DNA from: Paraburkholderia oxyphila NBRC 105797
GTDB lineage: Bacteria; Pseudomonadota; Gammaproteobacteria; Burkholderiales; Burkholderiaceae
DNA: 64,000 nt
Direction of reading: 5' to 3'
Assembly (NCBI RefSeq): GCF_000685075.1
Contig: NZ_BAYD01000057.1
Span: 1-64,000, forward strand
Of this stretch, positions 25,580 through 34,414 are shown in pieces. The notes beneath the pieces are model-generated. The model was not told the DNA's origin. It made no database searches and saw only the letters and a list, made by a program, of their open reading frames with translations. Position numbers and translations under genes: made by a program. The stretch's first letter is position 1. The number at the start of each line of letters is the position of its first letter.

Positions 25580-26377
25580 TCAATGCGGCCAAAGATCAAT
25601 CGCAAAGTACTTCTTCGATATTTGCGCGTACTGGCCCGAGGCATGCAACTGATCAAGCGCCTGGTCAATGCGCGCCTTGAGCGCCGTGTCCCCCTTGCGC
25701 AGACCTGCCGCTACACCGAGACCATATTTCAGCGGATCCATCTTGACGCTGCCCGCGCCTTTCTCTTCGAGCGTCGCGCCCTCCCTGGACTTCAGCAAGT
25801 CGATGTCGCCGACTTTATCCAGGAACGCCACATCAATATGTCCCGCTAGCAGATCGGCATCGCATTCGTCCTGCGTGTTGTAAATGCGGATCGTCGCGGT
25901 CTTGCCATACGCCGTCTGGACGAACTCGGCATCGGTGGTGGAACCCTCCACGCCGATCGACTTGCCCTTGAGCCCCTCCGGTGTCAGCGTCAACTTGACG
26001 TTCTTCGGCGCGACGAACACGCCGGTCGTCTCATAGTACGGACGCGAAAATGCAATCACCTTCTGGCGCTCCGGGCTGATGCCCATCGAGTTGAAGATGA
26101 CGTCGAACTTGTTGTCGATGAGCGCGGGAATGATGCCGTCCCATGCCACTTCCTTGATTTCGCACTTCGTGTTCATCTCCGCGCAGATCGCCCGGATCAG
26201 ATCCGGCTCGAAGCCGGTGAACTGACCCGTGGGCGTCTTCACGAGAAACGGCGGATACGGCTCGGCGGCGACGCCGAAGCGCACTGTGTCTTGCCCCGCG
26301 CTTGCGCTCGCCGCAAACGAGCACAAGGTCACGCCGATGGATGCCAGCAAGGCCAGATTGCGAAACGTTCGTTTCAT
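25580..26377 (-). CDS. Amino acid/opine-type ABC transporter substrate-binding protein
   Basis: 265 residues from the ATG at 26377 (AGAGGAT ahead); the frame upstream is the antisense of the oxidase gene. Signal peptide with hydrophobic LALLASIGVTLCSFAASASA, then TVRFGVAAEPYPPFL and GFEPDLIRAICAEM, WDGIIPALIDNKFDVI and GVAAGLRKGDTALKARI: SBP family 3, lysine/arginine/ornithine or opine branch. A Cys pair (AICAEMNTKCE) is present. It is the last gene of a leftward set of three flavoprotein genes, 53 nt behind the nearest, so the ligand it captures is probably the oxidase substrate. No permease gene is nearby. Confidence 0.88.
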   Translation of the reverse strand: MKRTFRNLALLASIGVTLCSFAASASAGQDTVRFGVAAEPYPPFLVKTPTGQFTGFEPDLIRAICAEMNTKCEIKEVAWDGIIPALIDNKFDVIFNSMGISPERQKVIAFSRPYYETTGVFVAPKNVKLTLTPEGLKGKSIGVEGSTTDAEFVQTAYGKTATIRIYNTQDECDADLLAGHIDVAFLDKVGDIDLLKSREGATLEEKGAGSVKMDPLKYGLGVAAGLRKGDTALKARIDQALDQLHASGQYAQISKKYFAIDLWPH

Positions 26378-26430
26378 GACAGATCCTCTTTGATCGAAAC
26401 AGCGTGGCACAACGGGAAGGTCCTTTCCAC

Positions 26431-27594
26431 TCAAGCGGGCAGCGGCAGCCAGCCCTGAATGCGCTGCCAGTCCGGTTCGAGCTTCGCGAAGCGGGAGAGG
26501 GCGAATGTCGAAAGATCGGCGAAACTGCACGCGCCATCGAGAACAAGATCGCGAATCGCATGACCGCTCGCCGGCGACAGCCCGAAGCCGACGCCCGACA
26601 TGGTCGCGACGGTGACATTGTCGAGTGAAGCGGGGCTATCGATCACCGGTCGTCCGTCCGGCGTATTTTCGACGAACCCGGCCCAGCTACGGATCACGCG
26701 CTTGTGCGCGACCTTCGGGAAGAGCTCTGCGAGTCGCTTCGCGATATTGCATTGAAGCGGTGTCGAGAGCGGACGCGTGCTGCGCAAGTCGGCGAGCTCG
26801 ACCCATTCGTGCGGGCCGCCGCCGTAGGCGAGGTTGCCGCGTAGCGTTTGCCGGCCATAGAGCCCGTTGCCATCGACGCCGCCCACTTCGATCAGCGGCA
26901 GCGGCTCGGTCACGATCATCTCGGCGCGCGCGGTCACGAGCGGAATCTCGACGCCGAGCTGCGCGGCAAGCTCGCCGGTGTACGGCCCTGCGGCAATCAC
27001 CAGATGATCACAGTCGATGCGCGCTTGCGCGGTGCGTACGCCCGTCACGCGGCCGCCTTGCCGTTCGATCTGCAGGACGGGCGTGTGTTCGAGAATGCGT
27101 CCGCCGTGGCTTTGCAGCGCCCACGCATACGCCTGCAGTGTGCGATGCGGATTCGCGTGGCCGCCGAAATGGTAGTAGTAGCCGGCCAGCACGTTCTCAC
27201 CCGCGAACGGCACGAGATCGCGGACTTGCTGAGGATCCAGCAAGTCTGCTCGCAGTCCGAAGTATTGGGCTTCGTCCACGATTTTCCGGTCGAGCGCGAG
27301 CTGCTGTTCGTCGAGATCGATGCTGATGCGGTCGCGCCGGAACTCGGTCGGATAGCCGAGCAGTTCGTCCATCATCGGCCAGAGACGCTGCTCTTCGAGG
27401 AAGAGCGGGCTGTGATGATGCGTGCATCCCCCGCCATTGCGTCCCGACGCGCCCCAGCCGATCAGTCCGGCTTCGAGGACGAGCACGTCGACGCCATCGC
27501 GGGCAAGCCACCAGGCCGCGCTCAATCCGGTCACGCCGCCGCCCACGATGACGACGGACGCCCGGTTAGACGATTTCGTTCCTGCTGCCTGCAT
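26431..27594 (-). CDS. FAD-dependent oxidoreductase, DAO family (oxidase beta-like subunit)
   Basis: 387 residues from the ATG at 27594, with GAGGG 8 nt ahead. The dinucleotide fold SVVIVGGGVTGLSAAWWLA begins near residue 13, followed by the family ASGRNGGGCTHHHSP. Later come the VIAAGPYTGELAAQLG strand and a C-terminal GFGLSPASGHAIRDLVL closing the FAD site. The DAO fold fits glycine, sarcosine, opine and hydroxyproline dehydrogenase subunits. It lies 4 nt behind the larger two-FAD subunit gene, which with it resembles the alpha/beta pair of opine oxidase, HcnBC or D-hydroxyproline dehydrogenase. It most likely oxidises a secondary amine. Confidence 0.88.
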   Translation of the reverse strand: MQAAGTKSSNRASVVIVGGGVTGLSAAWWLARDGVDVLVLEAGLIGWGASGRNGGGCTHHHSPLFLEEQRLWPMMDELLGYPTEFRRDRISIDLDEQQLALDRKIVDEAQYFGLRADLLDPQQVRDLVPFAGENVLAGYYYHFGGHANPHRTLQAYAWALQSHGGRILEHTPVLQIERQGGRVTGVRTAQARIDCDHLVIAAGPYTGELAAQLGVEIPLVTARAEMIVTEPLPLIEVGGVDGNGLYGRQTLRGNLAYGGGPHEWVELADLRSTRPLSTPLQCNIAKRLAELFPKVAHKRVIRSWAGFVENTPDGRPVIDSPASLDNVTVATMSGVGFGLSPASGHAIRDLVLDGACSFADLSTFALSRFAKLEPDWQRIQGWLPLPA

Positions 27595-27598
27595 GGTG

Positions 27599-29260
27599 TC
27601 AGCCCTCATGGTGGAGCGGTTGGACGGGATGGACGGCATCGTGCGGACGCCGCGCGACGGTCGGCTCGCCGGTGCACAGCCAGAACGGGGTCCACTGGGA
27701 CGGCATGCCGAACCAGGCGTCCCATCGATTGCGCATTTCCGCGATCTCTTGGAGCTGTCCGATCTGCTGCAGCGGCAGCGGCCGAACCGGCGGACGGAAC
27801 GACGCGAGCGGGATCTCACCGACGCTCGCGCCCGCGCCAATGCCGAGCAAGGTCGCCACCTGCTCGCGGCATCGGCGTCCCTGGCAGGGGCCCATGCACG
27901 CGCGCGTGAGCCGCTTCGTCACGTCGGGGTTGGGACCGGCGCTGCCGTGCGGCTGCGCCGTCATCACGCTCTGCAGCGACGCGTCTGCCGGGGTCCAGCC
28001 GAGATAACGCGGCGGCTGCTTGGAGAGGATCTCGGTCGCGGTCACTTCTTCGCACAGGCACACATAGGGATCGTTCTGTGCATGGACGACCGACGCACGC
28101 ACCCACGCTGCGAGATGGCGCGCGAGGTCGGTTGCGGGCTCGTCGGGAACCGGCGCGGCGTCGGACGCGTCGATCTGGACACCGAGTGCCGCGAGCGCCG
28201 TGCGCGCCGCGATACGGCCTTCGCAACGCGCGATGTTTTCGTCGAGGCTTTTGGACGGCCAGACCCCGGCGCAATCGCCGGCCGCGAGCACACACGGGAG
28301 CGACGTGCGCTGTGCCGCGTCGATGACGGGCACGTGGCCACCGCGGCTCGCCTGAAACGACGTGCGGGACCCGGCGGACTCGACGAGTTCGATCGCGGGC
28401 ACGGCGGCCACGCCGAGCAGCACCGTGTCGCATTCGATCTCGTGCATCGCGCCATCGACGGGGCGGCCCGCGCCATCGACGGGCGCGATCTTCACACGCT
28501 TGACGCCGAGCGCATCGCCGGCCGCCTCGCGCACGACATGGCCGGTCAGCACTTGCACGCCTTGCGCAACGAGACGTTCGAGCAGCGTGCGATCGCCGCG
28601 CACCTGGCCGGCTTGCTCGACGATCGCTTCGATCCGCACGCCGTGATCGATCAGCGCGAGCACAGCTGCAAGCGCATGCGTATCGCTGCCGACCAGCACG
28701 GCTTGCCTCGCGTCGAGTGCTTCGTAGGCGGTGGCGAGCCGATGCGCGGCGCTCACGCCCATGACGCCCGGCCGGTCCCAGCCATCGAACGCGAGGCCCA
28801 TGTCGCGATGGCCGGCAGCGACGATCACCTGCTTGAAGCGCACCAGGTACGCGTTTTCTTCGTCGGCGAGGCCCGCGACGGCGCCATCGATCCAGGCTGT
28901 CGTGCGCTGTTGCGCAAAGAGTCCCCAGACGGCGGTGCCAAGCCGGACGTCGACGCCCGCTTCAAGCGCCTCGGCAATTTGGGGGCGCGCCTCGAGCAGT
29001 TTCTGCAGCACGCTGTTGCGGTTCGCGACGGCGGCGCCCATGCGTGAGCCGAAATGGAGCGGCACTTCTTCGCCCATCGTTTCGAGCGGCACCGGATTTT
29101 CGTCGACGAGCATCACGCGCACGCCGTGTCCTGCGGCGCACAGCGCGGCCGCAAGTCCGGCGGGTCCCGCGCCGACGATCAGCAGGTCAGTCTCGTCGCT
29201 GATCGGCGGCGCCTTGCCGGCCACCGACGCGGGGTCGTAGTAGAAGGTTTGCTGGGTCAC
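27599..29260 (-). CDS. NAD(P)/FAD-dependent oxidoreductase with C-terminal [2Fe-2S] BFD domain (oxidase alpha-like subunit)
   Basis: 553 residues, GTG start at 29260 with GAGGAG 6 nt ahead. The first nucleotide fold, LLIVGAGPAGLAAALCAAGH, starts near residue 26. A second, QAVLVGSDTHALAAVLALID, is in the middle, and FAD closure is at SLPCVLAAGDCAGVWPSKS. After residue about 410 a bacterioferritin-associated-ferredoxin-like cluster domain has Cys in VCLCEEVT and in RACMGPCQGRRC. This layout is the HcnB / opine oxidase subunit A / hydroxyproline dehydrogenase alpha type, which passes electrons from the DAO subunit to the respiratory chain. It lies between two DAO-family genes. The separate small N-terminal ferredoxin subunit (HcnA type) is not seen nearby. 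Confidence 0.88.
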   Translation of the reverse strand: MTQQTFYYDPASVAGKAPPISDETDLLIVGAGPAGLAAALCAAGHGVRVMLVDENPVPLETMGEEVPLHFGSRMGAAVANRNSVLQKLLEARPQIAEALEAGVDVRLGTAVWGLFAQQRTTAWIDGAVAGLADEENAYLVRFKQVIVAAGHRDMGLAFDGWDRPGVMGVSAAHRLATAYEALDARQAVLVGSDTHALAAVLALIDHGVRIEAIVEQAGQVRGDRTLLERLVAQGVQVLTGHVVREAAGDALGVKRVKIAPVDGAGRPVDGAMHEIECDTVLLGVAAVPAIELVESAGSRTSFQASRGGHVPVIDAAQRTSLPCVLAAGDCAGVWPSKSLDENIARCEGRIAARTALAALGVQIDASDAAPVPDEPATDLARHLAAWVRASVVHAQNDPYVCLCEEVTATEILSKQPPRYLGWTPADASLQSVMTAQPHGSAGPNPDVTKRLTRACMGPCQGRRCREQVATLLGIGAGASVGEIPLASFRPPVRPLPLQQIGQLQEIAEMRNRWDAWFGMPSQWTPFWLCTGEPTVARRPHDAVHPVQPLHHEG

Positions 29261-29372
29261 CGTGTCTCCTCACTGGATGTATGCGCGTGATGGTTATGGC
29301 AAAAGGTGCGGGCAGGGCCATGCTGCACGGCTGGTCAGGCCGTGACGCAATGCACCGGCATGGAACCGAAGA

Positions 29373-30734
29373 TCAGAACAGCGAAGAGGGCGGCTTGACG
29401 TCGCCTTCGGCGAAGCGCGACAGACGCAGCTGGCGCACGTGGAGGCCCGGATTGCCGGTGGTGATCCACTGCGCGAGCGTCTTGCCGACGATCGGGCCCA
29501 TCGCGAAGCCGTGGCCGCAAAAGCCGGTCGCGACGGCGAGGCCGCTGATCGACGTTTGCGCATCGATGACGGGAATGCCATCGGGCAATACATCGATGCC
29601 GCCGGCCCACTTCTCGGCGATCTCCGTCTCGGCCTGCCCGGGAAACGCGGTCTTGAGTCCGCGCAGCGCCGTGCGCAGGCTCCGTTCGTTGGGGCGCAGT
29701 AGCGGATCGCGCGCATGAATGGCGGGCCCCAGGCGCGACGCTTCGGACCACGGCATGCGCCGGCCCAGATCGGTGAGGCACGCACCGTTCAGATTGAAGC
29801 GGAACGACTTGCGATGCGCCCACAGCGACGGCGCATACCAGTGGAGCGCGCGCAAATGGCCGAGCGTCATGTCGACGTCGACATGCGCATCGTCGGCGAT
29901 GTTGAAGCTGCCGTCGATCCGCTGCCGGAAGCCGACACCGTTCGCGATCGTCGAGATGCCGCAGAGCGCGGGGCCGCGCGTGGTGCGCGCGACGGTGCCG
30001 CGCACAAGCTGCTGTGGCAGCGAGATGCCGAGCAGTCGCAGCAGCCGGAATGTCGTGGCGCCGGCCGCGCAGACGACCGCTTTCGCCTTCACATAGCCGC
30101 GTTCGGTATTGACGCCTTCAATCCGGCCCGCGGCGACGTCGATGGCCCGCGCGCCGCACTGCTCGACGATGTGCGCGCCGAGCTCGAGCGCGCGCATCGC
30201 GAATGCGCGGGCGACGAGCGTGGGCTCCGCCTGTCCGTCGCTCGCGGTGAAGAGGCCGCCGAGCTGCGGGACGGCATAGCCGGGCAGCTTCGCGGCGACT
30301 TCGCGCGGCGACAGCATCGTCGTATCGATGGAGAACTGGCGTGCAACGGGAAGCCACGACTCATAGCCATCGCGCTCGGCCTCGTTGCCCGCGACGAACA
30401 GACAACCGTCGTTGCGCCACCCGAGCCCGCTTTGAAGCTCTGCTTCGAGCCCGCGCCAGATCTCGATGCTCGCCTGCATCAACGGCACTTCGGCCTCGTC
30501 GCGCGACTGCTGGCGCACGAAACCCCACGCGCGCGACGATTGCTGGCCCGCGATGCGGCTCTTGTCGATCAGCAACACCCGCGCGCCCGCCTTGCTGAGG
30601 TAATACGCGGTGGTGCAGCCCATCAGGCCGCCGCCGATGATCGCTACGTCGACTTCACGCGGCAGCGGGTCGGGTCGCGTCGGCAGCGCCGTGGCGAATG
30701 GGGATTCTGGAGCGTTCAAGGGATCGACTCGCAT
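29373..30734 (-). CDS. FAD-dependent oxidoreductase, DAO family (second)
   Basis: 453 residues if started at the ATG at 30734; an ATG 11 codons upstream is the alternative and neither has a strong ribosome-binding site. The fold VDVAIIGGGLMGCTTAYYL starts near residue 28, then SRAWGFVRQQSRDEAEVPLM in the position where relatives have the covalent-flavin or substrate loop. The C-terminus has VLPDGIPVIDA and TGFCGHGFAMGPIVG. It differs strongly from the DAO gene two positions downstream, so it is a second amine-oxidising subunit, not a duplicate. It heads the leftward set and faces a LysR gene. Confidence 0.87.
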   Translation of the reverse strand: MRVDPLNAPESPFATALPTRPDPLPREVDVAIIGGGLMGCTTAYYLSKAGARVLLIDKSRIAGQQSSRAWGFVRQQSRDEAEVPLMQASIEIWRGLEAELQSGLGWRNDGCLFVAGNEAERDGYESWLPVARQFSIDTTMLSPREVAAKLPGYAVPQLGGLFTASDGQAEPTLVARAFAMRALELGAHIVEQCGARAIDVAAGRIEGVNTERGYVKAKAVVCAAGATTFRLLRLLGISLPQQLVRGTVARTTRGPALCGISTIANGVGFRQRIDGSFNIADDAHVDVDMTLGHLRALHWYAPSLWAHRKSFRFNLNGACLTDLGRRMPWSEASRLGPAIHARDPLLRPNERSLRTALRGLKTAFPGQAETEIAEKWAGGIDVLPDGIPVIDAQTSISGLAVATGFCGHGFAMGPIVGKTLAQWITTGNPGLHVRQLRLSRFAEGDVKPPSSLF

Positions 30735-30846
30735 TGTTGAAGAGGACGCGCCGCGCAACGTCGGCATGCCGTTCAGAATGAGCCTCGATCAATCGAAAGA
30801 AAAGTGATATATCTACATTTATCCGATGCAAGGAGCGCATAGAAAG

Positions 30847-31749
30847 ATGAGCCGTCAACTGCCATCGATCGAACTGTTGCAGGCCTTCCTCACCGTTGCG
30901 AAGACCGAAAACTTCGGCAAGGCAGGTGAATCGCTGAACCTGAGCCAGAGCGCAGTGAGCCGCCAGGTCGCGCAACTGGAGTCGCGCATGGCATGCCGCC
31001 TGTTCGAGCGGCATACGCGCAAGATCGTGGTCACGCCTGAAGGCGCCGCGCTCGTGCCTGTCGCGGAGCAGGTCATCGGCCTCCTGTCCGACGCCTCGTC
31101 GATGCTAGGGCGTGTCGGGCGCAGCGTGAGTCTGCGCGCGCATCCGACCATGGCGGCGCGCTGGCTGATTCCGCGGCTCACGGCGTTCTATCAGCGTTAT
31201 CCCGATGTGTCGGTGAGCGTCGATACGGTCTATCATCGCTTCCCCGACTTTGCGTTTGAATCGATCGATGCCATGTTCGCGTACGGCACGGCGACGTGGC
31301 CCGACTACGAGGCGATGCCGTTGTGGGAAGAAGAGCTGATTCCCGTGTGCGCGCCGCAACTGCTCGCGGGCACGGACAGTCAAGCCATGCTGAAGACCGC
31401 GCGGCTTGTCGATTCGAGCATGGACCGGCTCGACTGGCGCCGCTGGGACGATCTCTATCCGGACACGACGGGCGGCGACAACGGCCATCTGACGTTCGAC
31501 ACGCTGGAGTCCGCGATTGTCGCGACGAAATGTGGCCAAGGCGTCGCGCTCGTGGATGCCGTGCTCACGCGCGACGAGCTGCTCGAGCAGCAGTTGATCC
31601 GGGTGCACCCTGGCAGCATCAAAACGGGGGGACGTTATACGCTCGTCTACCCGAAGCGCGTGAAGCGTTCGAGCGGCTTCGCGGAGTTTCTCGAGTGGCT
31701 CGAGCTGGAAGTGGCCGAGGCCGGCTTTGCGCTCACGCGCGACGGCTGA
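30847..31749 (+). CDS. LysR family transcriptional regulator (GcvA-like) of the flavoprotein genes
   Basis: 300 residues from the ATG at 30847 (GGAG 11 nt ahead); an ATG at 30826 is an alternative. HTH: ELLQAFLTVAKTENFGKAGE and LSQSAVSRQVAQLESRM. The effector domain begins with SVSLRAHPTMAARWLIPRL, the GcvA-branch wording. It is divergent from the DAO gene with 112 nt between start codons and is the probable activator of the oxidase/binding-protein operon. Just after its stop lie scraps of another LysR gene on the opposite strand. Confidence 0.9.
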   Translation: MSRQLPSIELLQAFLTVAKTENFGKAGESLNLSQSAVSRQVAQLESRMACRLFERHTRKIVVTPEGAALVPVAEQVIGLLSDASSMLGRVGRSVSLRAHPTMAARWLIPRLTAFYQRYPDVSVSVDTVYHRFPDFAFESIDAMFAYGTATWPDYEAMPLWEEELIPVCAPQLLAGTDSQAMLKTARLVDSSMDRLDWRRWDDLYPDTTGGDNGHLTFDTLESAIVATKCGQGVALVDAVLTRDELLEQQLIRVHPGSIKTGGRYTLVYPKRVKRSSGFAEFLEWLELEVAEAGFALTRDG

Positions 31750-31763
31750 TGCGTCGAGGTCAA

Positions 31764-31952
31764 TGGATAGTCTCTCAGCACTTTGCATAACCGGCCGGCT
31801 CGCACATGAACGTCGAGTATCAAGGTGCTTCCCTGTATCAAGCCGATGCCCGCCAGTCCGCATGCCACATAGGCATCCTGATCGTTCACCAGGACCGTGC
31901 TCTTCAGCGAAACTGAACGGACCTCGCCGGTAGAATTCGCGAACCGACTTGA
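31764..31952 (-). pseudogene. Remnant of a LysR gene (C-terminal effector domain only)
   Basis: Read leftward from just after an in-frame TAG (31953-31955), 63 codons give STGEVRSVSLKSTVLVNDQD followed by AYVACGLAGIGLIQ and VRAGRLCKVLRDY. This is the well-known C-terminal segment of a LysR effector domain (NDxxAYVAAGLAGLGLIQ). No HTH part exists upstream, where the acyl-CoA dehydrogenase gene ends 50 nt away. It looks like the debris of a deletion or insertion junction. Confidence 0.75.
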
Positions 31953-32002
31953 CTACGGACGCGATCTCCTGGATGACGAAGACGCCAGGCACGACACCGC
32001 CC

Positions 32003-33250
32003 TCACTGGGTGGTGAGCCAGGCTCTGGTGGAGCCGGGATTGGCCTTGGCTTTGGCCAGCTCGGCGCGCGCCACCGTACGCAGATGCACCTCGTCCGGAC
32101 CGTCGAGGAAGCGCATGGCCCGGCCCCATGTCCAGAGAAATGACAATGGGGTATCGGGCGTGAGCCCCATTGCGCCGAACACCTGAATCGCGCGGTCCAC
32201 GACACGGGTTTGCAACTGCGCAGCCACGAGCTTGATGCCGGACACGTCGACGTAGCCAGCCTGGTTGCCGCCTTGATCGAGAACCCATGCGGCTTTCAGA
32301 ACCAGCAGCCGGGCCTGGTCGATCTCCAGCCGCGAATGAGCGATCCAGTCCTGAACATTGGCGAAGTCGCTGAGATGTTTGCTGAATGCACGCCGCTCGA
32401 TAGCGCGGTCGCACATCAATTCCAATGCGAGTTCGCATTGACCGAGCGTGCGCATGCAATGATGCACGCGTCCGGGGCCAAGACGCGCTTGAGCCATTGC
32501 AAACCCATCACCTTCTTTCCCGAGCAGGTTGCTCACCGGGACGCGCACATTGCTGAATACGACCTCGCAATGGCCTTCGGGTGCAACGTGATGCATGATC
32601 GGAACGTTGCGTACCACTTCAACGCCGCTCGCGTTCAGCGGGACGATGACCATGGAATGGCGCTGATGCCTGGCGACTTGTGGGTCGTCGCTAGAGCTGC
32701 CAAGGACAATGGCGAACCTGCAATTCGGGTGAGACGCACCCGTGACGAACCACTTTCGGCCATTGATGACATAGTCATCGCCGTCGCGCCGGATCGTCGT
32801 TCTGATATTCGTTGCATCGGACGATGCCACGTCGGGCTCCGTCATCGCGAAGCTGGATCGGATTCGTCCATCGAGTAGCGGGGTGAGCCATTGCTCTGCT
32901 TGCTCGGGCGTCGCGAACAGGTGCAGGAGCTCCATGTTCCCCGTGTCCGGCGCATTGCAATTGAATACCTCCGGCGACCAGGGAATCCGTCCCATTATTT
33001 CGGCCAGCGGCGCATATTCGAGGTTGGTCAAACGTGTCCCTGGCTCGTCGTCGTGCAGCGCGGGTAGAAAAAGGTTCCACAAGCCGAGTTTTTTCGCTTC
33101 CGCCTTTAAGGGCTCAACGATGTCGAGCGGATATGTGCCACTGTCGGCGATGCGATTCCAGCTTGCGTTGGCGCGCAACACGTGATGCTCCATGAAGTCC
33201 TTGAGCTTCTCCTGGAGTGCCTGAACCTTCGGGGAATAGTGGAAATCCAT
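32003..33250 (-). CDS. Acyl-CoA dehydrogenase (ACAD10/11-like)
   Basis: 415 residues from the ATG at 33250 (AGGAAAGG ahead); the longer open frame upstream is antisense to the kinase-like gene. The three-part acyl-CoA dehydrogenase fold is complete: an N-terminal helical domain (PLAEIMGRIPWSPEVFNCNA), a middle beta domain with FAMTEPDVASSDATN and VINGRKWFVTGA, and a C-terminal helical domain with RVVDRAIQVFGAMGL and FLWTWGRAMRFLDGPDEVH. It oxidises an acyl-CoA at the alpha-beta carbons using FAD and passes electrons to ETF. It is the last gene of the eight-gene leftward operon, 13 nt behind the APH-type gene, a pairing that mimics the fused ACAD10/ACAD11 enzymes acting on 4-hydroxy acids. Confidence 0.9.
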   Translation of the reverse strand: MDFHYSPKVQALQEKLKDFMEHHVLRANASWNRIADSGTYPLDIVEPLKAEAKKLGLWNLFLPALHDDEPGTRLTNLEYAPLAEIMGRIPWSPEVFNCNAPDTGNMELLHLFATPEQAEQWLTPLLDGRIRSSFAMTEPDVASSDATNIRTTIRRDGDDYVINGRKWFVTGASHPNCRFAIVLGSSSDDPQVARHQRHSMVIVPLNASGVEVVRNVPIMHHVAPEGHCEVVFSNVRVPVSNLLGKEGDGFAMAQARLGPGRVHHCMRTLGQCELALELMCDRAIERRAFSKHLSDFANVQDWIAHSRLEIDQARLLVLKAAWVLDQGGNQAGYVDVSGIKLVAAQLQTRVVDRAIQVFGAMGLTPDTPLSFLWTWGRAMRFLDGPDEVHLRTVARAELAKAKANPGSTRAWLTTQ

Positions 33251-33263
33251 GAACCTTTCCTGA

Positions 33264-34304
33264 TTAGAGGACGCCGGGGATGCCGGCGTCGAGCGCTTCC
33301 AGACCCCGACGGGCCATCGCGAGGCCAAGCAGACCCACTTCGGATGCGTTATCCGCGATTGCGATACCGCTCCTGGCGCGCGCAGCGATACCTTCGAATA
33401 TGACCGCCCAGCGCAGGAAGGCCAGCGCGAAGTGAAATGGCTCAAGGCGGGTCTGACGGCCCGCGGCGCTGTAGTACTGGTCGAGATATTCCGCTTCGCC
33501 TGGTATCCCGAGGGCGGAGAGGTCGAGCCCACGAATTCCGCCATACTCGCTCGGGAGTGTGCGCCACGTACAGGCGTTGAAAGCGGCGTCTGCGAGGGGG
33601 TGCCCAAGCGTCGACAGTTCCCAGTCCAGCACGGCGATGACTTTGGGCTCCACAGGGTGGAACATGAGATTGCCAAGCCGGAAGTCGCCGTGACAGATCG
33701 TGACCTCGTCGCCTTCTGGAATATTGTCCTGCAACCAGGACAGCAATCGGTCGATGTCCGGGTTCTCACGGGTTTTCGACATGGCCCACTGCTTCGACCA
33801 TCGATTGATCTGCCGCTGGAAATAGTTCCCTGGCCGGCCATAGTCCGATAGACCGATGGAGGCCCAGTCAACCTTATGCAACTGTGCCATGGTATGCGCC
33901 ATGGACAGGTAAATTGCCCGCCGCTCATCGGGCGGCATGCCGGGCAGTTGGCACTCCGGGAAGATTCGCCCCTCAAGCCGTTCCATCAGATAGAAGGGCG
34001 TACCGACGATGTCATTTTCAGCATGAAACAGCACCGTCCTGGGCACCGGGACATCGGTGGCAGCAAGCGCGTTGAGAATGCGGTACTCTCGATCCACAGC
34101 GTGTGCTGACGGGAGGACCTCTCCACCAGGCTTTTTTCTGAGCACCATCCGCCGATTCTCGAACGAGACGAAGAATGTGGGATTGGATTGCCCCCCTCCG
34201 ACACGTTCTAGGGTCATCGTGCCTTTCAGTCCCGCGATTGCTTTACGAAGAAAGGCCTCGAGACGCGATATATCAAACTCAATAAAAGGTTCGGCGGATT
34301 GCAT
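33264..34304 (-). CDS. APH-family phosphotransferase (acyl-CoA dehydrogenase partner)
   Basis: 346 residues, aminoglycoside-phosphotransferase/choline-kinase fold. Visible are the nucleotide loop VGGGQSNPTFFVSFENRRMV with Lys in VLRKKPGG, the Brenner-type catalytic loop ICHGDFRLGNLMFH (Asp and Asn) and the metal-binding VLDWELSTLGHPLAD. This branch is the one fused to acyl-CoA dehydrogenase in vertebrate ACAD10/11 and found beside it in bacteria, where it phosphorylates the hydroxyl group of 4-hydroxyacyl-CoA. Its stop lies 13 nt before the dehydrogenase start. The role in this operon is inferred from that precedent, not from the sequence itself. Confidence 0.87.
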   Translation of the reverse strand: MQSAEPFIEFDISRLEAFLRKAIAGLKGTMTLERVGGGQSNPTFFVSFENRRMVLRKKPGGEVLPSAHAVDREYRILNALAATDVPVPRTVLFHAENDIVGTPFYLMERLEGRIFPECQLPGMPPDERRAIYLSMAHTMAQLHKVDWASIGLSDYGRPGNYFQRQINRWSKQWAMSKTRENPDIDRLLSWLQDNIPEGDEVTICHGDFRLGNLMFHPVEPKVIAVLDWELSTLGHPLADAAFNACTWRTLPSEYGGIRGLDLSALGIPGEAEYLDQYYSAAGRQTRLEPFHFALAFLRWAVIFEGIAARARSGIAIADNASEVGLLGLAMARRGLEALDAGIPGVL

Positions 34305-34414
34305 GCTCGTTTAGTTTAAAGCGTGAAGCGGTTACCCAATTTGAAAGCCGGCAGCGCGCCAAACGCGCACGCCGGATACTGTCGCCGAGTGGCGATATCG
34401 CGTGCTACGCGGCA

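Noticed and set aside
32003..33976. Longer reading of the acyl-CoA dehydrogenase (657 residues)
   Set aside because: The first 242 codons lie antisense to the internal part of the kinase-like gene and have no fold; a ribosome-binding site and the family N-terminus start at 33250.
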